Source of the DNA: UBA3537 sp049889395
Lineage (GTDB): Bacteria > Bacteroidota > Bacteroidia > Flavobacteriales > Flavobacteriaceae
Direction of reading: 5' to 3'
NCBI GenBank assembly: GCA_049889395.1
Contig: JBMHDM010000039.1
Coordinates: 1 to 42,924, forward strand
Length of the DNA stretch: 42,924 nt
The translations under genes and the position numbers were made by a program. Positions 22,175-30,897 of the stretch are shown piece by piece. Positions within the stretch are counted from its first letter, which is position 1. Each line of letters opens with the position of its first letter. The notes under the pieces are model-generated. The model was given only the letters and a program-made list of their open reading frames with translations, did not search any database and was not told the origin of the DNA.

Positions 22175-22917
22175 TGGAAATTTTAGGAATAGATGTAGGA
22201 GGTTCCGGTATAAAGGCGGCTATAGTTGATGTGACCTCTGGCCAACTACAAAGTGAACGATTAAGAATCCCAACGCCCCAGCCTGCGACACCCTCGGATA
22301 TAGCGTCAGTCATAAAGACCATGTGTGATGAGTTTAATTGGGGTGGTGCAGTTGGCGTTTCATTTCCTACCGTTATCAAAAACGGTAAAGCCATGAAACA
22401 CGGCAATTTAGACCCATCATGTCAAGGGGTACAATTGGACGTCTTGTTCGAAAATTTAGTTGGAAATTCATTTTTTGTTGTCAATGATGCAGATGCTGCT
22501 GCTATGGGAGTTATGGCATTTGGAGAAGGGAAAAACCAAAAAGGGTTAGTGATTACAATTACCATAGGAACTGGAATTGGATCGGGTGCATTTTTTAACG
22601 GTCAATTGCTGTCCAACTTTGAATTGGGAAGGATATATGGCAAAAAAGGGGACATCATGGAATCATTTGCATCTGATGCTGCCAGAAAACGAAAAGACTG
22701 GAATCTTAAATCATGGGCGAAACGGCTAAACTTTTTTCTGAAACATGTTGAAGACAGTTTTAATCCCGATCTCATAATACTTGGGGGCGGTATCAGTAAA
22801 AAATTTGAAGCGTTTAAACAATATATCGACATTGAAACCCCTTTCAAAGCGGCTGAGCTTAAAAATAATGCAGGAATTGTAGGAGCTGCTATTTTTGCAA
22901 AATCAAAAATAAGATAG
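22174..22917 (+). CDS. ppgK: Polyphosphate glucokinase (ROK family)
   Basis: 247 residues, the length of bacterial polyphosphate glucokinases. It has phosphate motif GIDVGGSGIKAA (5-16), sugar-binding and catalytic Asp in VNDADAAAMG, and the second phosphate motif ITIGTGIGSGAFFNGQLLSN. Unlike typical ROK sugar kinases it lacks the Cys-rich zinc site, as expected for PPGK. It phosphorylates glucose using polyphosphate (often also ATP). It is coupled to the unknown gene upstream and convergent with holA. Confidence 0.88.
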   Translation: MEILGIDVGGSGIKAAIVDVTSGQLQSERLRIPTPQPATPSDIASVIKTMCDEFNWGGAVGVSFPTVIKNGKAMKHGNLDPSCQGVQLDVLFENLVGNSFFVVNDADAAAMGVMAFGEGKNQKGLVITITIGTGIGSGAFFNGQLLSNFELGRIYGKKGDIMESFASDAARKRKDWNLKSWAKRLNFFLKHVEDSFNPDLIILGGGISKKFEAFKQYIDIETPFKAAELKNNAGIVGAAIFAKSKIR

Positions 22918-22926
22918 TAGTCAAAA

Positions 22927-23931
22927 TTAGTTATTAAAAATTCGAATCAACAGTTCGTTATAAAGGTCTTTTGGGCTTAAGTTTGCGTCGATTCCTTTGC
23001 TTTTAATATCAATCAATCTCAAAGTTTCAAAAACCCCACTGATGCGACGCATTGGAAAATTTTTGGCACCTACACTGTAATCTTTCAAAAAATAAGGATT
23101 TACACCGATTGCTCGAGCCATATTTTGTGGATTTCGATCTGTTACAGTGTGTAATGTCATAATTTTAGAAAAAAAGGCGTACAAAGTTGAAACGGTAAGC
23201 ACAATCGGATGTTTATTGGGGTTTTTGGCAAAATATCGAACAATCTGGTAGGCCTTTTTTTGATCCAAATTAGCCAAAGCGTTCTGCAATTCGAAATTAT
23301 TATAATCTTTAGAAATACCGATATGGTGTTCAATAATATCAGAATTTATGATTTTGGAGTCCACTGTAACCAAAGCCAATTTTCCAATCTCATTCGAAAT
23401 TTTAGACAAATCATTTCCCAAAAAATTAGCTAATAAATGTGATGCTTTGGGGGTAATTTCATAGCCCTTATATTTGAGTTGTTCCACAATCCAATTCGGA
23501 ACTTTACTATCATAAATTTTTTTGCTCTCAAAAACGACGTGTGATTTATTTAGAGTTTTGCACAAGGCTTTTCGTTTGTCTAAACTCTTGTATTTGTAAC
23601 AAAAAACTAAGATTGTTGTTTGTTGGGGGTTTTCAGCATAAGCCTTTAATTGTTCAATAGTTCGACTCAAATTTTGTGCCTCCTTAACGATAATGAGTTG
23701 TTTTTGACCAATCATCGGATAGCGTTTGGCCATTGAAACAAGGCTATCTATGGTTACGTCTTTCCCATACACAATAGTTTGATCAAATCCCCGAGCTTCT
23801 TCCGGAAGGGCAAATGTTTCAAAAGCAGTTGAAATCTGATCTATAAAAAAGGGCTCATCACCCATAAGAAAATAGAGTGGTGACATGGTCCCTGCTTTGA
23901 TAGCATTAATAATAGAATGATGCGTGTACAT
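22927..23931 (-). CDS. holA: DNA polymerase III subunit delta
   Basis: 334 residues from ATG 23931; the upstream part of the longer frame overlaps the divergent promoter region. Family features include PLYFLMGDEPFFIDQI at the front, the clamp-interacting AAA+-like fold, GNDLSKISNEIGKLAL, and the C-terminal helical collar ending LSPKDLYNELLIRIF. It opens the beta clamp within the clamp loader. It is divergent from the HsdR_N-like gene, a pairing that I believe is common in Bacteroidota. Confidence 0.9.
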   Translation of the reverse strand: MYTHHSIINAIKAGTMSPLYFLMGDEPFFIDQISTAFETFALPEEARGFDQTIVYGKDVTIDSLVSMAKRYPMIGQKQLIIVKEAQNLSRTIEQLKAYAENPQQTTILVFCYKYKSLDKRKALCKTLNKSHVVFESKKIYDSKVPNWIVEQLKYKGYEITPKASHLLANFLGNDLSKISNEIGKLALVTVDSKIINSDIIEHHIGISKDYNNFELQNALANLDQKKAYQIVRYFAKNPNKHPIVLTVSTLYAFFSKIMTLHTVTDRNPQNMARAIGVNPYFLKDYSVGAKNFPMRRISGVFETLRLIDIKSKGIDANLSPKDLYNELLIRIFNN

Positions 23932-23958
23932 TAGGAAAAAAATTGCCAAATTTGTAGG

Positions 23959-24420
23959 GTGCAAAATTTAAACTTTCCATCCTACGACTTTAGGATCAAA
24001 AATAGCGAAAATAAAACTCAAATCTTTGATGAGATTCGGAAAAAATTTGTTGTGCTGCAGCCTGAGGAATGGGTAAGACAACATTGTGTGAAATTTTTGA
24101 TTTGTTCAAAACAATACCCAAAATCATTAATAAATGTAGAGAAACAACTTAAAATTAATTCCGTTACCAAACGATATGACATTGTTGTATATCATCCTAA
24201 TGGTGCTGTAAATTGTATTGTCGAATGTAAAGCACCAACAGTTGGAATTTCTCAAAAAGTATTTGATCAAATTGCGCAATATAATATGGCTTTAAAAGCC
24301 GATTATCTTATGGTCACAAATGGAATAAATCACTATTATTGTAAGATGGATTACAGCTCCAAAAGCTATAATTTTATGAAGGAACTCCCTGAATTTAATA
24401 TAAAAAAACGGAAACTTTGA
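23959..24420 (+). CDS. HsdR_N-type PD-(D/E)XK domain protein
   Basis: 153 residues with a GTG start at 23959 (MQNLNFPSYDFRIKNSENKT). The core is the restriction-endonuclease fold of type I R-protein N-termini: Asp in RYDIVVYHPNG, then CIVECKAP with the E-x-K pair, then VFDQIAQYNMALKADYLMVT. No helicase or methylase genes are nearby, so it is a stand-alone domain. A nuclease role is inferred from the fold; the conserved site next to holA hints at a replication or repair job rather than defence. Its stop overlaps the next start (TTGA). Confidence 0.8.
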   Translation: MQNLNFPSYDFRIKNSENKTQIFDEIRKKFVVLQPEEWVRQHCVKFLICSKQYPKSLINVEKQLKINSVTKRYDIVVYHPNGAVNCIVECKAPTVGISQKVFDQIAQYNMALKADYLMVTNGINHYYCKMDYSSKSYNFMKELPEFNIKKRKL

Positions 24421-25415
24421 AATTAGCTATCCTCATACTAAACTGGAATGGAAAAACGCTATTGCAGCAATTTTTACCATCGGTAGTTGAATTCACTGCA
24501 AATCATGATATTTATGTCATTGATAATGCCTCAACAGACCATTCTGTAGATTTCTTAGAGGTTAATTTTCCTGATGTAAATTGTATAAAATTAGACCAAA
24601 ATTATGGATATGCTGAAGGTTATAATCGTGCAATTGAACAGGTGAATGCGGATATATACTGTCTATTAAACTCTGATGTCAGAGTGACCAATAATTGGAC
24701 ATCCCCTATTCTAGATTTATTCAAAAGGCAATCAAATATCAGCATAATTCAACCTAAAATATTGGATCAAAATCAACAGAGCAAATTTGAGTATGCGGGA
24801 GCAGCTGGCGGTTTTGTAGATCAATTGGGCTATCCGTATTGCAAGGGCAGAATTTTTCAAACAATTGAACATGACTCAGGGCAATATGATACAGAAAATC
24901 CTATATTTTGGGCTTCTGGAGCTTGCTTATTTATACGGTCATCCGTTTTCAAGGATTTAAACGGTTTTGATGAATTATTCTTTGCTCACATGGAAGAAAT
25001 AGACTTATGTTGGCGCGCATATAACAAAGGGCATGAAGTGTGGTTTACACCAAAATCAACAGTATATCATGTGGGTGGTGCGAGCTTAAAGATTTCAAAC
25101 CCTAAAAAAACATTCTATAATTTCAGAAATAGTCTCTTCACCCTCACAAAAAATACGCCTCATCAACTTTTCACTCTTATTGTTATTAGGCTAATCCTTG
25201 ATGGTATAGCTGGCGTTAGGTTTTTTCTATTAGGCAAACCCAAGCATACCATGGCTATTATTAAAGCACACTTTAGCTTCTACAAAAATTTTAGAAATTT
25301 ATGTGAATTCAGAAGTCAAAACCCAAAAAGACTAGCCTACAAGGGAGCCTTTTCCATTGTATTACAATATTACCTAAGTCAAACGAAAACATTTTCGGCA
25401 TTAAAACAGCATTAA
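24417..25415 (+). CDS. Family 2 glycosyltransferase
   Basis: 332 residues with a TTG start overlapping the previous stop by four bases. It has a GT-A fold: LAILILNWNGKTLL at the front, VIDNASTD, then NYGYAEGYNRAI and the metal-binding LNSDV in place of DXD. The acceptor region reads FWASGACLFIRSSVF and HMEEIDLCWRAY. It is a rhamnosyl-type GT2 that moves a sugar onto a lipid or polysaccharide at the cytoplasmic membrane. A hydrophobic segment near 255-275 may anchor it. The acceptor is unknown. Confidence 0.9.
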   Translation: MKLAILILNWNGKTLLQQFLPSVVEFTANHDIYVIDNASTDHSVDFLEVNFPDVNCIKLDQNYGYAEGYNRAIEQVNADIYCLLNSDVRVTNNWTSPILDLFKRQSNISIIQPKILDQNQQSKFEYAGAAGGFVDQLGYPYCKGRIFQTIEHDSGQYDTENPIFWASGACLFIRSSVFKDLNGFDELFFAHMEEIDLCWRAYNKGHEVWFTPKSTVYHVGGASLKISNPKKTFYNFRNSLFTLTKNTPHQLFTLIVIRLILDGIAGVRFFLLGKPKHTMAIIKAHFSFYKNFRNLCEFRSQNPKRLAYKGAFSIVLQYYLSQTKTFSALKQH

Positions 25416-25451
25416 ATTATACGATTCCTTTCTTTTTGAACGTTTATTTTA

Positions 25452-25459
25452 TAATTTTG
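25452..25459 (+). promoter_or_regulatory. -7 box of the OmpA-like lipoprotein gene
   Basis: TAATTTTG, a full TAnnTTTG match, 23 bases before the ATG at 25483. A TTTC lies at the -33 distance instead of TTTG. Confidence 0.5.
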
Positions 25460-25482
25460 ATTAACTTTTTAAATTGAATAAG

Positions 25483-26337
25483 ATGAAAAAATTAGTTGCA
25501 CTTGCCTTTATTTCCTTAACTGTAATCACTTCTTGTGGCCCCAGCAAAGAACTTTTGGCTGCCCAAGACGAACTTAAACAAACCAAAGACCTGCTTAACA
25601 GCACAACGGTAAAACTCAATAGCTGTCTTTCAGATAAAGCAGTTGCTGAGGCCAGTTTAGAAGCCTTGAAAGAACAATTAAAGGACCTCAGAAAAACCAA
25701 TGATGCCCTATTTTCCAGTACCAAAGAAATGACTGTTTTGACCACAAAAGGTGCTGAAAATCTTGAAAAAACATTGGAAAGCTTGAAAGAACGTGATCTT
25801 AAAATAAGTCGCCTTCAGGATGCCGTCAACAAAAAAGATAGTATTACACTTGCCATTGTTTCTAGCTTGAAAAAGTCAGTAGGTATCAATGACCCAGACA
25901 TTGAAATTAACGTCGAAAAAGGGGTCGTTTTCATTTCCATCTCCGATAAGTTATTATTCAAAAGCGGAAGTTACATTGTTACAGAGCGCGCAAAAGCTAT
26001 CCTAGAAAAAGTGGCACAAGTTATCAACGATAAGCCAGATTTTGAGGCTATGATCGAAGGACATACAGATAGTAAAAGTTATTCCAACGGTGTTTTGTTA
26101 GATAACTGGGATCTGAGTGTTAAGCGATCTACATCCATCATAAGGGAGTTACAAAAAATGGGCGTCAATCCGGCGCAACTCATTGCAGCAGGAAGAAGCA
26201 GTTATGTTCCACTAGTTGATAATGAAAGTGCTGAAAATCGAGCCAAAAATAGAAGAACAAGAGTTGTTGTCATGCCGAAGATTGATCAATTTTATGATAT
26301 GATTGAAAAAGAAATGAAACAACTTTCTGGCGAATAA
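25483..26337 (+). CDS. OmpA-family outer-membrane lipoprotein
   Basis: 284 residues from ATG 25483 (a TTG nine bases earlier is less likely). The lipoprotein signal MKKLVALAFISLTVITSC ends in the lipid-bearing Cys18. Residues 25-120 form a long coiled coil (KELLAAQDELKQTKDLLNST). The C-terminal 120 residues are an OmpA-type peptidoglycan-binding domain with IEGHTDSKSYSN, NWDLSVKRS and NRAKNRRTRV. It probably ties the outer membrane to the cell wall. It has a single-gene promoter and terminator (26364-26389). Confidence 0.88.
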   Translation: MKKLVALAFISLTVITSCGPSKELLAAQDELKQTKDLLNSTTVKLNSCLSDKAVAEASLEALKEQLKDLRKTNDALFSSTKEMTVLTTKGAENLEKTLESLKERDLKISRLQDAVNKKDSITLAIVSSLKKSVGINDPDIEINVEKGVVFISISDKLLFKSGSYIVTERAKAILEKVAQVINDKPDFEAMIEGHTDSKSYSNGVLLDNWDLSVKRSTSIIRELQKMGVNPAQLIAAGRSSYVPLVDNESAENRAKNRRTRVVVMPKIDQFYDMIEKEMKQLSGE

Positions 26338-26363
26338 CATTAGCATTACAACTTTTTTGAATC

Positions 26364-26389
26364 AAAAGCCCAACTTTCGTTGGGCTTTT
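26364..26389. terminator. Terminator between the OmpA-like gene and pheT
   Basis: Perfect 10-bp stem AAAAGCCCAA/TTGGGCTTTT with loop CTTTCG, ending in T. It lies 26 bp beyond the lipoprotein gene and just before the pheT promoter, so the two are separate units. Confidence 0.85.
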
Positions 26390-26391
26390 AA

Positions 26392-26422
26392 TTTGCCATA
26401 TTATTCCATAACTTTATATTTG
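26392..26422 (+). promoter_or_regulatory. pheT promoter
   Basis: TTTG (26392-26395), a 19-nt spacer, and TATATTTG (26415-26422). This is a perfect match to the Bacteroidota consensus. The pheT ATG follows 19 nt after the -7 box. Confidence 0.75.
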
Positions 26423-26441
26423 CAACGGTTAAAAAGAATTC

Positions 26442-28868
26442 ATGAAAATTTCACACAACTGGCTCCAACAATTTATTAACCTTGACATGGATCCAGAACA
26501 GATATCTGAATTATTAACAGATTTGGGACTGGAAGTCGAAGGCACAGAAACTTATGAATCTGTCAAGGGAGGTTTAAAAGGAATTATCGTTGGGCATGTA
26601 TTAGAATGCGAACAACACCCTAACGCTGATAGGCTAAAAATCACGTCCGTTGATATCGGTCAAGATAAACCTTTGAATATTATCTGTGGTGCACCCAATG
26701 TAGCTAAAGGACAACGCGTAGCTGTGGCCACAATTGGCACAACACTCTACAGCAAAGACGGTGAAGCGTGGACGATCAAAAAAGGTAAGATTCGGGGTGA
26801 AGAAAGCCACGGCATGCTGTGTGCAGAAGATGAATTAGGTTTGGGAGATAATCACGATGGTATTTTAATTCTTGATGATAATTTAAAAATAGGGAGTCTC
26901 CTATCCGAACACTTTGAAGTTGAAAATGATATCGTTTTTGAAATTGGTCTGACGCCCAACAGAGCTGATGCTATGAGCCATTATGGGGTAGCTAGAGATT
27001 TGAAAGCTGGTTTGACACAAAGCGGAACCAACGCTGAACTTATAAGTCCATCCGTATCAAGTTTTCATATCGACAACAGAACTTTAAAAATAGATGTTGA
27101 CATAAAAGACACCAACAAAGCGCCCCGCTATTGTGGCATAACACTTTCAGGAATAGAAGTAAAAGATTCTCCATCATGGCTAAAACATAAACTTAAAGCC
27201 ATAGGACTATCCCCCATTAACAATGTTGTGGATGCTACCAATTATGTATTACATAGCCTGGGACAACCGCTTCATGCTTTTGATGCCGATAAGATTTCTG
27301 ACAAAAAAGTCATCGTTCGACAAGCCAAAAAAGATGAAAAGTTCATTACACTTGATGGATTAGAAAGAACACTTCATTGTGAAGATCTGGTAATTTGTGA
27401 CGCCAATAAGCCCATGTGTATCGCAGGTGTTTTTGGAGGATTAAACTCGGGGGTATCACAAACCACTACGAATATATTTCTTGAATCGGCTTATTTTGAC
27501 CCAGTTAGTATCAGAAAAACAGCCAAACGGCATGGGTTAAATACTGATGCTTCATTTCGTTTTGAGCGGGGAATAGACCCCAATATCACAAAATATGCGC
27601 TCAAATATGCAGCCTTATTAATCAACGAAATTGCCGGCGGAAAAATATCCAGCGATTTAAGTGATGACTTTAAGACTAAAATTGAGGACAAACTTGTCTT
27701 TTTAAGTTTTGAGAAGATTAACAAACTTACGGGGCAAATTATCCCAAAAGAAACCATCAAGGAAATTTTAAGCGCACTCGAAATAAAAGTCAATAATGTA
27801 ACTGAAACTGGTTTAGGTCTTGCTATTCCTGCTTACAGAAATGACGTTGAGCGCGAGGTAGATGTCATTGAAGAAATTTTAAGAGTTTATGGCTACAATA
27901 ATATTGAAGTTCACGATAAGTTAAAAACTTCTATTTCATTTTCACAAAAATTAAAGCCATACGAAATTGAAAATTCAGTTGCTGATCAACTTGTAAATCT
28001 TGGTTTTTTTGAAATAATGACAAACTCATTGACTTCCAGTAAGCATAATACCTTAAGCACTGAGTTTACAGAACCAGAAACGGTCCAAATTCTTAATCCT
28101 CTGAGTAGTGATTTGTCTATCATGCGAAAAACACTACTTTTTTCAGGTTTAGAGACCATAGCTCATAATATTAACCGTCAGCAAGACCGCTTAAAATTCT
28201 TTGAGTTTGGTAAAACCTACCATAACATCCAAAGTGATCGGATCGAAAAGAAACACTTATCACTTTTTCTCACTGGCCAAACACATCCAACGCATTGGAA
28301 TGTCAATGGTAGCGCCACAGATTTCTTTTTTACAAAGGGTGTTGTCTCGGCTGTATTTGAAAAACTAGGTTTGAATAGACTTAAAACTTCGCCTAGTAAT
28401 CGAGATTTTTTTTCAGAAGGCCAAAGCCTAAACATTGGCCAAGCTTGCTTGGTTGAATTCGGATTAGTTAATCCAAAAATTGCTTCAGAATTTGGAATTA
28501 ATCAAGAAGTTTTTTACGCTGAATTTAACTGGGATCAAATTCTAAAGCATATCAAGACAGATAATATTAAGTTTAAAAATATTCCCAAATTCCCAGAAGT
28601 AACACGTGATTTTGCGCTGCTGTTAGATGAAAGTGTCACATTCGAAAGTATCTATAAAATTTCAAAACAAACTGATAACAAGTACCTAAAAGATATCTGT
28701 CTATTTGATGTTTTTAAAGGAAAAAACATTCCAGACGGTAAAAAAAGTTATGCGGTTAGTTTTACGCTACAAGCATCGTCTAAAACACTAACAGACAAGG
28801 ACATAGATAAGATCATGTCAAAATTACAGACACGATTGGAAAAAGAAGTTGGTGCAGAACTTCGCTAA
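26442..28868 (+). CDS. pheT: Phenylalanyl-tRNA synthetase beta subunit
   Basis: 808 residues, normal length. In order: N-terminal domain with MKISHNWLQQFINLDMDPEQ, an EMAP-type tRNA-binding domain at about 40-150 (HPNADRLKITSVDIG), the B3/B4 editing region at about 210-400 (NNVVDATNYVLHSLGQPLHA), B5 near 405-475, the pseudo-catalytic core, and the C-terminal anticodon-binding FDX-ACB domain (PKFPEVTRDFALLLDESVTF). It forms the tetramer with PheS, which is not in the window. It has its own promoter and converges with trxB. Confidence 0.96.
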   Translation: MKISHNWLQQFINLDMDPEQISELLTDLGLEVEGTETYESVKGGLKGIIVGHVLECEQHPNADRLKITSVDIGQDKPLNIICGAPNVAKGQRVAVATIGTTLYSKDGEAWTIKKGKIRGEESHGMLCAEDELGLGDNHDGILILDDNLKIGSLLSEHFEVENDIVFEIGLTPNRADAMSHYGVARDLKAGLTQSGTNAELISPSVSSFHIDNRTLKIDVDIKDTNKAPRYCGITLSGIEVKDSPSWLKHKLKAIGLSPINNVVDATNYVLHSLGQPLHAFDADKISDKKVIVRQAKKDEKFITLDGLERTLHCEDLVICDANKPMCIAGVFGGLNSGVSQTTTNIFLESAYFDPVSIRKTAKRHGLNTDASFRFERGIDPNITKYALKYAALLINEIAGGKISSDLSDDFKTKIEDKLVFLSFEKINKLTGQIIPKETIKEILSALEIKVNNVTETGLGLAIPAYRNDVEREVDVIEEILRVYGYNNIEVHDKLKTSISFSQKLKPYEIENSVADQLVNLGFFEIMTNSLTSSKHNTLSTEFTEPETVQILNPLSSDLSIMRKTLLFSGLETIAHNINRQQDRLKFFEFGKTYHNIQSDRIEKKHLSLFLTGQTHPTHWNVNGSATDFFFTKGVVSAVFEKLGLNRLKTSPSNRDFFSEGQSLNIGQACLVEFGLVNPKIASEFGINQEVFYAEFNWDQILKHIKTDNIKFKNIPKFPEVTRDFALLLDESVTFESIYKISKQTDNKYLKDICLFDVFKGKNIPDGKKSYAVSFTLQASSKTLTDKDIDKIMSKLQTRLEKEVGAELR

Positions 28869-28876
28869 TCAAACAT

Positions 28877-29827
28877 TTAACCTTCTTTTGATGCCAAATA
28901 ACGTTCGGCATCTAGAGCAGCCATGCAGCCCGTACCAGCTGCAGTAATGGCTTGTCTGTACACATGATCGGCAGCGTCACCACTTACAAAAACACCATCA
29001 ACGTTGGTTTTTGAAGTCCCAGGCGTGTTGATTATATAGCCCGTATCATCTAAATTTAAATAGTCTATGAATATGTCTGTGTTGGGTTTATGTCCAATAG
29101 CAACAAAAAACCCTGTAGCTGGAATATCAACAACTTCGTTTGTTATATTATTTTTTGCTCTTACTCCAGTCACCACTTGCCCGTCTCCAAGAACCTCTTC
29201 GGTTTCAGTATTAAATAAAATATTGATATTAGGTGTATTTTTGACTCTGTTGGCCATAATTTTTGAAGCTCTAAAAACATCTCTACGCACTAGCATAGTT
29301 ACTTTGGTGCACAGCTTTGATAGATAATGTGCTTCCTCACAAGCTGAATCTCCAGCACCAACGATAACCACTTCTTGGTTTTTGTAGAAAAAACCATCAC
29401 AAACAGCACATGCCGATACACCTCCACCAAGTTTTAAATATTTCTGTTCAGATTCAAGTCCTAAATATTTGGCAGATGCACCTGTTGAAATAATTACAGT
29501 TTCGCAATGAATCTCCTTACTGCCATTGACCCAAATCTTGTGAATATCTCCAGAGAAATCAACTTTAGTAACCCAGCCATCTCGAACATCAGTTCCAAAT
29601 CGTTCTGCTTGAGCTTGTAGTTCAAGCATCATAGCTGGTCCTGTGATACCCTCTGGATATCCAGGAAAGTTTTCAACATCATTAGTGGTGGTGAGTTGAC
29701 CGCCTGGTTGGGTTCCTTGATAAAGAACAGGATGCATATTGGCGCGCGAAGCATATATTGCGGCGGTATAACCTGCTGGGCCGGAACCGATTATCAGGCA
29801 CTTTACTTTTTCTATAGGTTCTGTCAT
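28877..29827 (-). CDS. trxB: Thioredoxin reductase
   Basis: 316 residues. FAD-binding GSGPAGYTAA (14-23), redox-active CAVC (C140, C143), NADPH-binding GAGDSACEEA, and the second FAD motif VFVSGDAADHVYRQ near the C-terminus. It passes electrons from NADPH to thioredoxin in the cytoplasm. It ends eight bases from the pheT stop, tail to tail. A minus-strand -7 box TATTTTTG (29854-29847) is its likely promoter. Some relatives use other partners such as NrdH or glutaredoxin-like proteins. Confidence 0.95.
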   Translation of the reverse strand: MTEPIEKVKCLIIGSGPAGYTAAIYASRANMHPVLYQGTQPGGQLTTTNDVENFPGYPEGITGPAMMLELQAQAERFGTDVRDGWVTKVDFSGDIHKIWVNGSKEIHCETVIISTGASAKYLGLESEQKYLKLGGGVSACAVCDGFFYKNQEVVIVGAGDSACEEAHYLSKLCTKVTMLVRRDVFRASKIMANRVKNTPNINILFNTETEEVLGDGQVVTGVRAKNNITNEVVDIPATGFFVAIGHKPNTDIFIDYLNLDDTGYIINTPGTSKTNVDGVFVSGDAADHVYRQAITAAGTGCMAALDAERYLASKEG

Positions 29828-29846
29828 GATTGTAATTTTTGATTTA

Positions 29847-29854
29847 CAAAAATA
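29847..29854 (-). promoter_or_regulatory. -7 box of the trxB promoter
   Basis: Minus-strand TATTTTTG, 19 bases before the trxB ATG; a full TAnnTTTG match with a poor -33 element. Confidence 0.45.
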
Positions 29855-29932
29855 GAGGTTTTAAACCAATACTAGTTGTTAAGTTATCAACAGTTAATTT
29901 TGGGTTTCAATTTTCAAGATAAAATAAAATAG

Positions 29933-29940
29933 TAAATTTG
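29933..29940 (+). promoter_or_regulatory. -7 box of the udk operon promoter
   Basis: TAAATTTG, 28 bases before the udk ATG. It drives a likely four-gene operon (udk, divIC-like, mutA, mutB). The -33 region reads ATTT. Confidence 0.5.
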
Positions 29941-29968
29941 TATATATGTTATTTAAAAAATAATTAGA

Positions 29969-30577
29969 ATGCTAATAATAGGAGTTTATGGCGGAACAGG
30001 AAGTGGAAAAACTACCATTGTGAAACAGATTTTGTCGCATTATCCTGACTCTGAAATCCAGCTAATTTCTCAAGACTCTTATTACAAAGACACTTCTGAC
30101 TTAACTTTTGAAGAACGTTGCTTGTTAAATTTTGACCACCCAGACGCCATTGATTTTGAATTGTTATACAATCACCTTATTTTGTTGAAAGAAAGACAAA
30201 CCATTGAACAGCCCGTCTATAGTTTTAAAACACACAATAGAACTAGTGAAACAATTCCAATACATCCAAAAAAAATATTAATTTTAGAGGGGATACTCAT
30301 CATGAACTATCCCAAATTGAGACGACTTCTAGACCTGAGAATTTTTGTAGATGCGATGAGTGACATTCGTATGGAAAGGCGAGTTCAAAGAGATATTGCC
30401 GAAAGAGGACGTACTCCGAAAGAAGTCATGGATCGGTATTTAAAAACGTTGAAACCCATGCACGATGAGTTTATTGAGCCCATGAAAATCCATGCGGATA
30501 TTATTTTGAACAACCACCAAAATAGTCCTGTTAATATTGACGAAGTTATAGCAAGAATCAATTCTTTAATAGGATGA
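29969..30577 (+). CDS. udk: Uridine kinase
   Basis: 202 residues. P-loop GGTGSGKTT (8-16), uridine-binding QDSYYKD, NFDHPDAIDFELL, and the lid RRVQRDIAERGRTPKEVMD. It phosphorylates uridine and cytidine in nucleotide salvage. It leads an operon in which each gene overlaps the next by a few bases, placing it before a cell division gene and methylmalonyl-CoA mutase, with no functional reason visible. Confidence 0.92.
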   Translation: MLIIGVYGGTGSGKTTIVKQILSHYPDSEIQLISQDSYYKDTSDLTFEERCLLNFDHPDAIDFELLYNHLILLKERQTIEQPVYSFKTHNRTSETIPIHPKKILILEGILIMNYPKLRRLLDLRIFVDAMSDIRMERRVQRDIAERGRTPKEVMDRYLKTLKPMHDEFIEPMKIHADIILNNHQNSPVNIDEVIARINSLIG

Positions 30578-30897
30578 AAAAAATAATAAATACATTAAAA
30601 AATTGGTTAAACCCCTACAGAAATATTTTTGTAGTGGTATCACTAATATTTATTTTTTGGATGCTTTTTTTGGATACCAACTCCTGGTTAATCCATCGTG
30701 AACTCAATAAAGAAATTGAAAATTTGAATTCCAAAAAAGATTTCTACAAGAAAGAACTTCAACGCGATATAAAAGAACTTGAAGCACTCAAAAATGAAGA
30801 AGGGCTGGAATACTATGCCAGAGAAAGCTACTATATGAAACGCGAGGACGAAGACATATACATTATAGCTACAGACAGCACAACACGACAAGAATGA
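30574..30897 (+). CDS. FtsB/DivIC-like septum formation initiator
   Basis: 107 residues: short basic front, one membrane segment at about 18-35 (IFVVVSLIFIFWMLFLDT), a coiled coil at 42-78 (RELNKEIENLNSKKDFYKKE) and a short C-terminal stretch (EEGLEYYARESYYMKREDED). This is the bitopic FtsB/DivIC layout, which joins FtsL and FtsQ at the division site. The start overlaps the udk stop (ATGA) and the stop overlaps mutA. Confidence 0.85.
   Translation: MKKIINTLKNWLNPYRNIFVVVSLIFIFWMLFLDTNSWLIHRELNKEIENLNSKKDFYKKELQRDIKELEALKNEEGLEYYARESYYMKREDEDIYIIATDSTTRQE

Noticed and set aside
23959..24420. Restriction-modification system
   Set aside because: Only the HsdR_N-like domain is present; there is no helicase, methylase or specificity gene.
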